The position numbers were made by a program, and so were the translations under genes. Shown here piece after piece: positions 40,968 through 48,965 of a stretch of DNA of 64,000 bases (position 1 is the stretch's first letter; each line of letters opens with the position of its first letter). The notes under the pieces are model-generated. The model ran no database searches, had not been told where the DNA came from, and worked only from the letters and a program-made list of their open reading frames with translations. The stretch lies in NCBI GenBank assembly GCA_038207565.1, contig JBBQZQ010000019.1, forward strand, positions 11,770-75,769, given 5' to 3'. The stretch is from JALZAI01 sp038207565 (GTDB lineage Bacteria; Actinomycetota; Actinomycetes; Mycobacteriales; Jatrophihabitantaceae).

Positions 40968-41864
40968 GGGGCTCGGGCGGCCGAGGTGGGCCGCCATCCA
41001 GAGGCTGGTCTCGACAAGCTTGCCGAGGTCCACGCCCGTTTCGATGCCCAGCCCGTCGAGCATCCAGACAAGATCCTCGGTGGCCAGGTTGCCGGTGGCG
41101 TTCTTCGCATACGGGCACCCGCCGAGGCCCCCGGCCGACGCGTCGACGGTGGTCACGCCGAACTGCAGCGCAGCAAGGGTGTTCGACAGTGCCTGCCCGT
41201 AGGTGTCGTGGAAGTGCACGGCCAGCCGATCGGCGTCGATACCCCTGTCGGCAAAGGCGTTGAGCAGCTCGGCCACGTGACCGGGGGTCGCGACGCCAAT
41301 GGTGTCGCCCAGCGACAGCTGGCTGCAGCCCAGCCCGAGCAGCTGTGTTCCGACGTCGGCCACCTGGGCGACCGGGACCTCGGGTTCCCACGGGTCGCCG
41401 AAGCACATCGACAGGTAAGCGCGAACGTCGAGTCCCGCGGCCTGTGCCCTGTCGACCACCGGCGCGAACATCTGCAGCGACCCCGCGACACTGCGGTTCA
41501 GATTGCGCTGCGCGAACGTCTCGGTGGCGCTGCCGAAGATGGCGATCTCGCGGACGTCGCTATCCAGAGCACGCTGCAGTCCGCGCTCGTTCGGTACGAG
41601 CACGGGATAACGCACTCCGGCGCGGCGCGGCATCCTGGCCAACAGCTCGTCGGCGTCCGCGAGCTGCGGCACCCATTTCGGGTGTACGAAGCTGGTCGCC
41701 TCAATGACCCGCAGTCCGGCATCTGCGAGGCGCTCGATGAACTCCGCCTTGACGTCGACTCCCACGGTGCCCTGCTCGTTCTGGAGTCCGTCCCTGGGCC
41801 CCACCTCATAGATCGTGACGCGTGGCGGCAGGCCAGGTTGCCCTACCTGTTGGGGCGATCTCAT
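40938..41864 (-). CDS. hydroxymethylglutaryl-CoA lyase
   Basis: 308 residues of the HMGL/DRE-TIM barrel family. EVGPRDGLQNE (metal and catalytic Arg/Asp), VHFHDTYGQALSN (metal His pair) and the C-terminal DASAGGLGGCPYAKNATGNLATED with the conserved Cys are present. It splits HMG-CoA into acetoacetate and acetyl-CoA in leucine breakdown. The start overlaps the I78 inhibitor gene by ATGA. Confidence 0.93.
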   Translation of the reverse strand: MRSPQQVGQPGLPPRVTIYEVGPRDGLQNEQGTVGVDVKAEFIERLADAGLRVIEATSFVHPKWVPQLADADELLARMPRRAGVRYPVLVPNERGLQRALDSDVREIAIFGSATETFAQRNLNRSVAGSLQMFAPVVDRAQAAGLDVRAYLSMCFGDPWEPEVPVAQVADVGTQLLGLGCSQLSLGDTIGVATPGHVAELLNAFADRGIDADRLAVHFHDTYGQALSNTLAALQFGVTTVDASAGGLGGCPYAKNATGNLATEDLVWMLDGLGIETGVDLGKLVETSLWMAAHLGRPSPSRVVRALSA

Positions 41865-42058
41865 CCGATACCGAGGCTGCGGACGACCCGCTCGTCCTGC
41901 ACGAGGAGGGTGACCCGCTGGGGCCGGTAGTCGGCCGTCACGGGCTGGCCAGGGGGGACGGCACGTAACGTCCCGCCGGCGGCACCGATCACAGATCGCG
42001 CCTCGGCAACCGACCGCCCGACGAGGGCGTCGAGGTCGAGTTCCTGCACCGTGCTCAT
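41861..42058 (-). CDS. I78-type peptidase inhibitor family protein
   Basis: 65 residues. LVGRSVAEARSVIGAAGGTLRAVPPGQPVTADYRPQRVTLLVQDERVVRSLGIG follows the potato-inhibitor-I-like I78 pattern (reactive loop before the TADYRP-RV strand). No signal peptide, so it would act in the cytosol if at all. It is coupled to the HMG-CoA lyase gene by a 4-nt overlap, which gives no functional clue. Confidence 0.75.
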   Translation of the reverse strand: MSTVQELDLDALVGRSVAEARSVIGAAGGTLRAVPPGQPVTADYRPQRVTLLVQDERVVRSLGIG

Positions 42059-42097
42059 CCGTCCAGTATCCGCCCGCACGGCGGATACCGTGGAGTC

Positions 42098-42550
42098 GTG
42101 GCGGCGACTCCTGGGCAACTCACGGCAGACGCATTGCAGTTTCTTCGGGTACGCCACCTGGCGACCTTCACCTCGTTACGCTCGGACGGCACCCCGCACG
42201 TCACGCCGGTGGGCTTCACCTGGGACGCCGAGCGCTCACTCGCGCGCATCATCTGCACCGGCTCGAGTCGGAAAGCACGTAACGCCGCCCGCGGAGGTCC
42301 GGTGGTGCTGTGTCAGGTGGACGGCCGGCGCTGGCTCTCGTTGGAAGGGACGGGCCGGGTCAGCCACGAACCCGGAGAGGTCGCGGAGGCGGTCGCTCGT
42401 TACGCTCAGCGTTACCGACAGCCGCGCGAGAACCCGAGCCGGGTCGCGATCGAAGTGGCGGTCACCCGCATACTCGGCTCACCGTCGTTCTTCGCCGCCG
42501 GCCCCTCGGTGCCTGCGCCAGCCCGATCGGACGAGGTCAGACGATCTTGA
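42098..42550 (+). CDS. PPOX-class (F420/FMN split-barrel) protein
   Basis: 150 residues. LRVRHLATFTSLRSDGTPHVTPVGFTWD and the next strands to WLSLEGTGRVSHEPGEVAEAVARYAQRY are the split beta-barrel of pyridoxamine-oxidase-like, often F420-dependent, reductases. TACCGT at 42086-42091 stands 6 nt before the GTG (leaderless). It converges on the oxidoreductase with a 14-bp 3' overlap. Confidence 0.85.
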   Translation: MAATPGQLTADALQFLRVRHLATFTSLRSDGTPHVTPVGFTWDAERSLARIICTGSSRKARNAARGGPVVLCQVDGRRWLSLEGTGRVSHEPGEVAEAVARYAQRYRQPRENPSRVAIEVAVTRILGSPSFFAAGPSVPAPARSDEVRRS

Positions 42551-43457
42551 GCACGACCTTGCCCATAGCGTGCCCGGATTCCAGCGACGCAATCGCCTGC
42601 GCCGCGTCGTCGAAGGCGAGGACATCGTTGACGTGCGGATCGAGTTTTCCGTCCGCGACCAGTCGAGCCACCTCGTCCAGCACCCGCGCCGTGCGATCGC
42701 GGTTGACGCCTTCGCCGCCAAGTTCGGTGACGGTGCCGGGATCGGCGGCCGAGATCAGCTTGCGGCGGTCGGTGACGAGGCCGGCGACCGCTCGTAGCGC
42801 CTCGCCGCCCACGAGGTCGTAAATGCCGTCGACGCCGTCGGGGAGCAGTTCTCGGACGCGCTGCTCGACCCCGCCGCCGTAGGGCACCAGGGTCGCACCG
42901 AGGGACTCGACCAGTGCCCGCTTCGACTCGCTCGCCGTGCCGAACACTGCGATACCGAAGTCGCGAGCGATCTGCGCCGCGGCCACCCCCACGCCGCCCC
43001 CGATACCGTTGATCAACATGGTCTGACCCTCGACGAGCCCGAGATGCACCACGCCGTCGTAACCGGTCGCGGCGGCCACGGTCAGCGTCGCCGCATCCTC
43101 GAAGCTCACCTGTGGCGGCTTCTTCGCGGTGGTTTCCGCGCTGGTCACGGTGTATTCGGAGAACGCGCCGTGCGTCGGTGCGGGTGCGCCGAACACCTCG
43201 TCCCCCGGCGCAAAGCCGTCGACGTCCTGGCCGACCTTGACCACCACACCGGACACCTCGCTGCCGAACTCCGAGGGCAGCTCCCGCGGGCCGAACGCGG
43301 CGAACGCGCCACTGCGGATTTTGGCATCAACCGGGTTGACGCCTGCGTAGTGCACCTTGACGAGCACCTCGCTGGGCCCCGGTTCGGGTTCGGGCAGCTC
43401 CACGAACTCCTGCGTCTCGGGTCCGCCGTACTCGGTGAATCGGAAAACTCTCGGCAT
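42537..43457 (-). CDS. NADP-dependent quinone-oxidoreductase-like enzyme
   Basis: 306 residues of the medium-chain dehydrogenase/reductase superfamily without structural zinc cysteines. GroES-like part 1-120 (KVHYAGVNPVDAKIRSGAF), Rossmann motif INGIGGGVGVAAAQIARDFGI. Such enzymes reduce quinones or enals. An AGAGAGAA precedes the ATG, and a 14-bp tandem repeat lies just upstream. Confidence 0.88.
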   Translation of the reverse strand: MPRVFRFTEYGGPETQEFVELPEPEPGPSEVLVKVHYAGVNPVDAKIRSGAFAAFGPRELPSEFGSEVSGVVVKVGQDVDGFAPGDEVFGAPAPTHGAFSEYTVTSAETTAKKPPQVSFEDAATLTVAAATGYDGVVHLGLVEGQTMLINGIGGGVGVAAAQIARDFGIAVFGTASESKRALVESLGATLVPYGGGVEQRVRELLPDGVDGIYDLVGGEALRAVAGLVTDRRKLISAADPGTVTELGGEGVNRDRTARVLDEVARLVADGKLDPHVNDVLAFDDAAQAIASLESGHAMGKVVLKIV

Positions 43458-43470
43458 GGGCTGTTCTCTC

Positions 43471-43506
43471 TGATCGTGGCTATCTGATCGTGGCTATCTG
43501 ATCGTG
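43471..43506. repeat. 14-bp tandem repeat (2.6 copies) upstream of the oxidoreductase
   Basis: TGATCGTGGCTATC at 43471-43484 and 43485-43498, then the first eight bases again to 43506. It starts 14 bp before the ATG (minus strand) and so covers the expected promoter/leader. Each unit contains GATC and could be a repeated regulator half site. Confidence 0.85.
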
Positions 43507-43594
43507 GGCTCTCCGAGCCCGACGTCGACGTCCACCCTCAGCCTGCCCACCCGCATTGCCCTCCAACCGGGCCCCCTGCGAGTCTCCCCCGACG

Positions 43595-43963
43595 TCAGGC
43601 ATCCACGCCAAGAGCCACCCGGACGACCTCCAGCGCTTCGTCCCCGCCGACGCCATAGGCGTGCGCGAGCGCTGCGTACCCGACCGCGGCATCCCGCAGC
43701 CTCGCGCGGCCCTCGTCCCCTGCGGCAGTCACGATCGTGCCGCCGCGTCCCCGCGTCTCGACGAGTCCTGACATCTCCAGCTCGCGGTAGGACCTGGCTA
43801 CGGTGTTGGTAGCCAGGCCTAGTTCCTGAGCCAGTGCGCGGACGCTGGGCAACCGGGTGCCGGCGACGAGCGAGCCGTCACCGATCCCGGCTGCCAGCTG
43901 CGTCCGCACCTGCTCGAACGGTGCGACGGTGGACGACTCGTCGATGTGCACCCCCGCCGTCAC
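43595..43963 (-). CDS. short GntR-family (YtrA-like) regulator
   Basis: 122 residues. Winged helix at 10-80: PFEQVRTQLAAGIGDGSLVAGTRLPSVRALAQELGLATNTVARSYRELEMSGLVETRGRGGTIV. The C-terminal 40 residues are a helical dimerisation tail without an effector domain, the YtrA class. TAGGCT (complement of 43971-43976) is 7 nt before the GTG, so it is leaderless; the methyltransferase reads the other way from the same spot. Confidence 0.88.
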   Translation of the reverse strand: MTAGVHIDESSTVAPFEQVRTQLAAGIGDGSLVAGTRLPSVRALAQELGLATNTVARSYRELEMSGLVETRGRGGTIVTAAGDEGRARLRDAAVGYAALAHAYGVGGDEALEVVRVALGVDA

Positions 43964-44003
43964 GGCGCTCAGCCTAGGCCCGGATCGGCGTAGGGTTGCC
44001 GAC

Positions 44004-44810
44004 TTGCCCGCTACCGCGTCACCCCTGCCGCACGCCGCCGTCGTCGGTCGGCTCCGCGCAGCCGGTTGCGTGTTCGCCGAGGACGAAGCGGACGTGTTGT
44101 TCGCGGCGGCGCAGACGCCTGTCGAGCTGGGAGCCATGGTGGCGCGGCGGGCCGCCGGACTGCCCCTCGAGCAGGTCGTCGGGTGGGCCGAGTTCTGCGG
44201 ACTGCGCATCGCCGTCGAGCCAGAGGTGTTCGTGCCGCGCCGGCGCACCGAGTTCCTCGTGGCGTGTGCCGCCGCTCTCCTCGACGCCACGCATCCCGTC
44301 GTCATCGACCTGTGTTGCGGTTCCGGTGCGTTGGGGCTGGCCTTGTCGGCGGTGCTGGGTGGCGCAGGCGCGGGCCTCGTTGAGCTCCATGCGTCCGACA
44401 TCCACCCCGCCGCGGTGCGCTGCGCCCGGCGAAATGTCGGTGCTTCGGGCGCCGTGTACGAGGGCGACCTGTTCGACCCGTTGCCCGTGTCGTTGCGAGG
44501 TCGCGTGGACGTGCTGCTGGCCAACGTCCCGTACGTGCCCACCGATGCCATCGGGCTGCTGCCGTCCGAAGCTCGCGATCACGAGCCCCGGGTGACGCTC
44601 GACGGCGGGATGGACGGGCAGGACGTGATGCGGCGGGTGCTCGCCGACGCGCCGCAGTGGCTCGCGCCGGGTGGGCACGTGGTCATCGAGTCGACCGAGC
44701 GACAGGTAGCGCAAGCTCTCGAAGCAGCCACGCGAGCAGGCTTGATCCCGCAGGTGGCCCGCTCGGGAGATCTCGGCGCCACCGTGATCATCGGAATCCA
44801 ACCGCGCTGA
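44004..44810 (+). CDS. PrmC-related N5-glutamine methyltransferase
   Basis: 268 residues from a TTG. SAM-binding motif VIDLCCGSGALGLAL; catalytic motif ANVPYVP in place of the usual NPPY of HemK/PrmC. The NVPY form marks a separate actinobacterial branch whose target is unverified, beside the true PrmC that would be elsewhere. TAGGGT at 43991-43996 is 7 nt before the TTG, supporting a leaderless start. Confidence 0.85.
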   Translation: MPATASPLPHAAVVGRLRAAGCVFAEDEADVLFAAAQTPVELGAMVARRAAGLPLEQVVGWAEFCGLRIAVEPEVFVPRRRTEFLVACAAALLDATHPVVIDLCCGSGALGLALSAVLGGAGAGLVELHASDIHPAAVRCARRNVGASGAVYEGDLFDPLPVSLRGRVDVLLANVPYVPTDAIGLLPSEARDHEPRVTLDGGMDGQDVMRRVLADAPQWLAPGGHVVIESTERQVAQALEAATRAGLIPQVARSGDLGATVIIGIQPR

Positions 44811-44840
44811 CCACGTCCCGCGGAACGCGTTGGGACGAGT

Positions 44841-44920
44841 GGGAACGCGTGGGAACGCGTGGGAACGCGTGGGAACGCGTGGGACCGCGTGGGACCGCGT
44901 GGGACCGCGTGGGACCGCAC
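44841..44920. repeat. 10-bp tandem repeat (8 copies)
   Basis: GGGAACGCGT four times (44841-44880), then GGGACCGCGT three times and a last variant to 44920; a weaker copy precedes. It begins 30 bp after the methyltransferase stop. The length is not a multiple of three, so it is non-coding. The unit is close to one helical turn. Confidence 0.95.
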
Positions 44921-45266
44921 CACCCGTAGCAGCTGTTCAGGGCGAGCCGCCAGCCCGCGAGGTGAGGTGCCGCTGCTCGGCCACGTTCACCGTCGTTCGC
45001 GCGGATACTGCTCACGTGCTGCTGGACCCGGACAATCCGTGCCCAAGCGTGCTTCGTCGGAACCGGTTGTGAACCGCCCTCGAATACCTGGGTCATGGGG
45101 TCTGTTCGTCCCCACCAAGTGCATCAGCGGCGTGCGCCACGATCGTGGTTGGCTCGAGAGGGGTGAGGGGACTTCCGCCGCTCGACACATCGATGTCGAA
45201 TCAGACCAGCAGTCGCGAGGTCGGGCGCGTCCCGCTCGCAACCTCCTCAGAGAGGAACCACCCTTC
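44921..45266. other. 346-bp upstream region of the Tat/DUF4331 operon
   Basis: No gene is supported. An AGAGGAAC sequence at the end serves the Tat-signal gene. A promoter must lie here but no convincing -35/-10 pair stands out. Confidence 0.4.
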
Positions 45267-45524
45267 ATGCCTAAGGCTTCACGGCGAGATTTTCTGCTCG
45301 TCACAGGAACCGGAACAGTCGCCGCCGGCGTACTGGCCGCACTGCCCGGCAGTGCGGACGCCGCCACACCACTCCAGGCGCCTCGCGACGCCAAGCCGAT
45401 GCTCGTTCACATCGCCGACCCGGATGGCGCAGAACTGCACATCCACACGGGCGAGAACAGCACGGTCGTGCGCGACCGCGAACTCGTCATCCGCCTACAG
45501 CGTGCCACCGGAAAGTTGGGCTGA
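45267..45524 (+). CDS. small Tat-exported protein of unknown function
   Basis: 85 residues. Twin-arginine signal SRRDFLLVTGTGTVAAGVLAALPGSADA with cleavage expected after about residue 33. The mature 50 residues (MLVHIADPDGAELHIHTGENSTVVRDRELVIRLQRATG) contain an HIH pair. Its stop is 2 nt before the DUF4331 start. Twin-arginine signals serve proteins folded in the cytoplasm, often with a cofactor or partner. Confidence 0.8.
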   Translation: MPKASRRDFLLVTGTGTVAAGVLAALPGSADAATPLQAPRDAKPMLVHIADPDGAELHIHTGENSTVVRDRELVIRLQRATGKLG

Positions 45525-45526
45525 TC

Positions 45527-46918
45527 ATGTCTTCACATCGCGAAGCACCGGAAATCTCGAAGGACCCGGTCGCGGACTCGACCGACGTGTACGCGTTCGT
45601 CAGTCCCCACCGGCCGGACTCGGTGACGATGATCGCCAACTACATTCCGCTGCAGGCGCCGGACGGCGGTCCGAACTTCTACGAGTTCGGTGACGACGTC
45701 AGCTACCGCATCAACATCGACAACGACGGCGACGGCGTCGCCAATGTCATGTACGAGTTCCGTTTCCTGACGAAGGTCCGCAACCCCGATACGTTCCTCT
45801 ACAACACCGGGCCTATCACAAGCATCAGTTCCAAGAACTGGAACCGCCCGCAGTACTACTCGGTGACCCGCTTCGAGCAGCGCCCCGACGGAACCCAGCA
45901 GGTCCTCAACCTGGGCGCCGGATTCAAGGTCCCGCCGGTGAACGTCGGCGTGCGCAGCACTCCCAACTACCGCGACACCTTCACCGCGGCGGCCATCCAC
46001 ACCCTCGCGGGCGGGCGCAAGGTCTTCGCCGGTCAGCGCTCGGACGCGTTCCACGTCGACCTCGGCAGCGTCTTCGACCTCGGCGCACTGCGTCCCTTCA
46101 ACCCGGCCCACCTCATCCCGTTGCCCATGGCCGACGGCGTGAACGGTTTGCAGGGCTACAACGTGCACTCGATCGCCCTGCAGGTGCCGATCACTGACCT
46201 CACCCGCGACCACTCGATGCCGACCAACATCATGGCCGCCAAGTCCGTCGTCGGCGTGTGGACGAGCGCGTACCGCCGGGCTTCGCGCGTCTTCAACGGC
46301 GACGGCATGTGGGAGTCGTTCGGCAAGTCCGTTCAGGTCTCACGGTTGGGCAACCCGCTGTTCAACGAGGTGCTCATCCCGATGTCGATGAAGGACGGCT
46401 GGAACGCCGACCCCCCGTCGCAGGACCTCCAGTACGCCCAGTTCGTCGACCACCCGGAACTGGCCGGCCTGTTGCCGGTGCTCTACCCCGGGGTGTTCCC
46501 GCATCTGGCTGCCTACACGAAGTCGCGGGCCGACCTCGACGCGATCCTGCTGACCGGAATCCCTTCTGGCATCATCCCCGGGTTCCAGAACTTCACGGGT
46601 ACGACGAAGGCGGACATGCTGCGGCTCAACGTCGCGGTCAAGCCGTCGGCGAGCCCGAACAACCTGGGCATTCTCGGCAACGACCTCGCCGGGTTCCCGA
46701 ACGGTCGGCGTCCCAACGACGACGTGGTCGCGATCGAACTGCGGGCCATCGCCGGGGCGACCATCCGACTGGTGGATCCGAGCTACACGCCCGACGCCGC
46801 CGCGGGCGGGTTGACCGACGGGACCACCAACACGAACACACCCACGTCGGAGTACTTCCCGTACCTGGGCACGCCGGCGGGTGGCTACCAGACGATGCCC
46901 GCCGTGCCGCACACGTGA
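45527..46918 (+). CDS. DUF4331 domain protein
   Basis: 463 residues, all one DUF4331 domain: SSHREAPEISKDPVADSTDVYAFVSP, NIDNDGDGVANVMYEFRF (calcium-loop-like DxDxDG), and KADMLRLNVAVKPSA near the end. The family is common in bacteria, usually exported, and of unknown function. This copy has no signal peptide of its own. It sits between a Tat-signal peptide gene and a His-rich gene that overlaps it by GTGA. Confidence 0.9.
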   Translation: MSSHREAPEISKDPVADSTDVYAFVSPHRPDSVTMIANYIPLQAPDGGPNFYEFGDDVSYRINIDNDGDGVANVMYEFRFLTKVRNPDTFLYNTGPITSISSKNWNRPQYYSVTRFEQRPDGTQQVLNLGAGFKVPPVNVGVRSTPNYRDTFTAAAIHTLAGGRKVFAGQRSDAFHVDLGSVFDLGALRPFNPAHLIPLPMADGVNGLQGYNVHSIALQVPITDLTRDHSMPTNIMAAKSVVGVWTSAYRRASRVFNGDGMWESFGKSVQVSRLGNPLFNEVLIPMSMKDGWNADPPSQDLQYAQFVDHPELAGLLPVLYPGVFPHLAAYTKSRADLDAILLTGIPSGIIPGFQNFTGTTKADMLRLNVAVKPSASPNNLGILGNDLAGFPNGRRPNDDVVAIELRAIAGATIRLVDPSYTPDAAAGGLTDGTTNTNTPTSEYFPYLGTPAGGYQTMPAVPHT

Positions 46919-47298
46919 GCGGGGACCACCAGGTAGCCGAGCATCACCACGCACACATCCACGAGCACGGCGAACCGGAGCACCACAACGCGAACGCAGG
47001 GCAGGGAGCGGTGCTCCTGGATATCGGCGGTGACATCGGGGCGCTGATCCTCACGATGTCCGATGCCCAGCTCGAAGGGTCCGAGATCGAGATCCGGCCG
47101 GTGCCGCGGCTCTCGATCGAGCCGCTGCGCCACGTTGGCGTGGTGTCTCGGCCGACGCCGTCCGGCCGGGTCCACTCGGCGGTCTTCGACGGCCTGGACG
47201 AAGGGCGCTACGAGCTGTACGTACGTCCAGACGGTCCCGTGCAGCTCGAGGTCGAGGTCCGCGGCGGTGAGGTCAGCTTCGCCGAATGGCCGAGCTGA
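46915..47298 (+). CDS. His-rich protein linked to DUF4331
   Basis: 127 residues. The first 30 hold ten His (HQVAEHHHAHIHEHGEPEHHN), a likely metal-binding tail. The rest is beta-rich (AVLLDIGGDIGALILTMSD...EIEIRPV...HVGVVSRPTPSGRVHSAVFDGLDEGRYELYV) and looks like a small phospholipid- or carbohydrate-binding sandwich, without a family I can name. GTG at 46915 overlaps the DUF4331 stop, so it belongs to that operon. Confidence 0.75.
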   Translation: MSGDHQVAEHHHAHIHEHGEPEHHNANAGQGAVLLDIGGDIGALILTMSDAQLEGSEIEIRPVPRLSIEPLRHVGVVSRPTPSGRVHSAVFDGLDEGRYELYVRPDGPVQLEVEVRGGEVSFAEWPS

Positions 47299-47317
47299 CG
47301 GTTATTGCACGACGAAG

Positions 47318-47362
47318 ACGACACCGGCCCGCGCCGCACGACGAGGCGCGGGCCGGTGTCGT
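47318..47362 (+). terminator. strong hairpin after the DUF4331 operon
   Basis: ACACCGGCCCGCGCC (47321-47335) pairs with 47345-47359; three more pairs extend the stem to 47318/47362, giving 18 bp and a 9-nt loop. Only a weak T-containing tail (GTTCGG) follows. It lies 20 nt after the His-rich gene's stop. Confidence 0.75.
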
Positions 47363-47430
47363 TCGGTGAGCAGGGCGTGGCGCCGGAGGCTCGGGGCGTG
47401 AGAAGGGCTGGCGTGGGGCAGGATCGGTGG

Positions 47431-47685
47431 ATGAGTGACTACGCCTTGCACGTCAACTTCGGTACGGATGAAGAACCACTACGCCTCACGCTGACCGATT
47501 ACCGTCCGAGCGACGCCGAGACAGCCCGTCAGGCACTCGAACGGCGCATTGAACACGCCATCGAGCTGGATGCGCCGGTGGTCTTCAGCGCGGCGACCGA
47601 TGACGACCCGCAGGCGGGAGTCCCGATCGACCCGCACCGGGTCACCGGTGTCGACCTGGTGGCGCTGACGTCCGACGAGAGCTGA
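47431..47685 (+). CDS. hypothetical 84-residue protein
   Basis: Acidic, no cysteines, no signal peptide: YALHVNFGTDEEPLRLTLTDYR, a helix with RQALERRIEHAIEL, and a C-terminal strand HRVTGVDLVALTSDES. I do not recognise the family. The alternation of strands and a central helix, plus a clean stop before a convergent gene, supports a real small protein. Confidence 0.55.
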   Translation: MSDYALHVNFGTDEEPLRLTLTDYRPSDAETARQALERRIEHAIELDAPVVFSAATDDDPQAGVPIDPHRVTGVDLVALTSDES

Positions 47686-47718
47686 TCCACCTCGTCGGCG
47701 CCCGCGGCCACCGGTTAC

Positions 47719-48960
47719 TCAGGGTGGCGGTTTGCCACGACGCAGGAGCGGGAGCAGCAGCAGCAGCGCACCGATCTGCACCGCTGCGACGAAGATCACC
47801 GTGATCGTGATGCTGTGCTCGTAGAGCAGGCCGATGATGGCTGCGCCGGCGAGCCAGGCCAGGCCGTAGATGGCGGTGAAGGTGCCGTAGCCGGCGCCGC
47901 GGCGATGAGGGGGAACGAAGTCGGCGACGGCGGCGCGCATGGTCGCGTCGTGGATGCCCATTCCGCTTCCCCAGACGACCGTGCCGGCGATGAACAGGCC
48001 GGTGGTGGTGGAGAAGGAGAGCAGGGGGACGGCGAGCGCGAGTGCGGGGAGGACGAGCAGTCCGCGCAGTCCGACGCGATCGTAGATCCGGCCGAACCCG
48101 ACTGCGGCGGCGGACGCTGCGGCCATGGCCAGGGCGTAGAGAACGGGGACGAGTGATGCGGAGACCAGGTGGCGGGAGGTGAGATGGAAGGCGAGCACCG
48201 CCCAGGTGGAGAAGCCGAGCATGGTGGCGGCGGAGAAGGCCGCGTACTGCCAGAACTGTCTCGGCAGCCCGGCTTCGAGGCGAAGTTTCTTCTGCTCCGA
48301 CACCTGCGCGGCAGGTTCCCAGAGCATCGGGTCGGGCGCGGCTCGGCGCAACCGGGCCAGGGCCAGCAGTGCGAGCACGCCCGGGATGGCCAGCAGCGCG
48401 AACGCCAACCGGTAGTGCCCGCCCAGGGTCAGGATGAGCGCGATCAGCAGTGGCCCCGCCATCGCGCCGATCTGGTCCAGAGCCTCGTGCAGGCCGAAGG
48501 CGTAGCCGCGGCCCATCTCGGCGGAGGCATGAGCGAGCATCGAGTCGCGGGCGGGGGTACGCACCGCCTTGCCCACCCGTTCGCCGTTGTAGAGCAGCCC
48601 GGCTGCGACTAGGCCGCCGGAGATCGCGAGCAGCGGCACGCAGATCGCGGTGAGGGCGTAGCCGAGCGCGGTCTGTGGCCACGGTCGGCCGAGCCGGTCG
48701 GCGAGTCTTCCGGTGAACAGGCGCAGTACCAGAGCGGCGGCCTCGCCGGCGCCGGTGACCAGGCCGACGACGGCTGCGGTCGCGCCGAGTGAGCCGAGGT
48801 AGGGGCCGATGATCGAGCGGGCACCCTCGTACACCATGTCGGCGAGCGCCGAGACGATGCCGAATCCCACGATGAACCGCACCGGGCTGATCCTGTTGAC
48901 CGCGGCTGTCACCCCGGCACGATCGCCGGTCGCGCAAAGCGTGTCCCCGTCGCCAGGCAC
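47719..48960 (-). CDS. major facilitator superfamily transporter
   Basis: 413 residues, twelve helices. The loop 2-3 motif GRLADRLGRPW and its repeat IYDRVGLRGLLVLP are MFS signatures. YEGARSIIGPYLGSLGATA and RTPARDSMLAHASAEMGRGYAFGLHEALDQIGA resemble the drug/arsenite-permease-like clan seen beside metal or antibiotic genes. GTG at 48960 lies 5 nt after the M56 gene's stop, so MFS, M56 and BlaI form an operon read from 50254. Confidence 0.85.
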   Translation of the reverse strand: MPGDGDTLCATGDRAGVTAAVNRISPVRFIVGFGIVSALADMVYEGARSIIGPYLGSLGATAAVVGLVTGAGEAAALVLRLFTGRLADRLGRPWPQTALGYALTAICVPLLAISGGLVAAGLLYNGERVGKAVRTPARDSMLAHASAEMGRGYAFGLHEALDQIGAMAGPLLIALILTLGGHYRLAFALLAIPGVLALLALARLRRAAPDPMLWEPAAQVSEQKKLRLEAGLPRQFWQYAAFSAATMLGFSTWAVLAFHLTSRHLVSASLVPVLYALAMAAASAAAVGFGRIYDRVGLRGLLVLPALALAVPLLSFSTTTGLFIAGTVVWGSGMGIHDATMRAAVADFVPPHRRGAGYGTFTAIYGLAWLAGAAIIGLLYEHSITITVIFVAAVQIGALLLLLPLLRRGKPPP

Positions 48961-48965
48961 GGGGT

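Noticed and set aside
44841..44920. CRISPR array
   Set aside because: The 10-bp units are contiguous without spacers; no cas genes are in the window.
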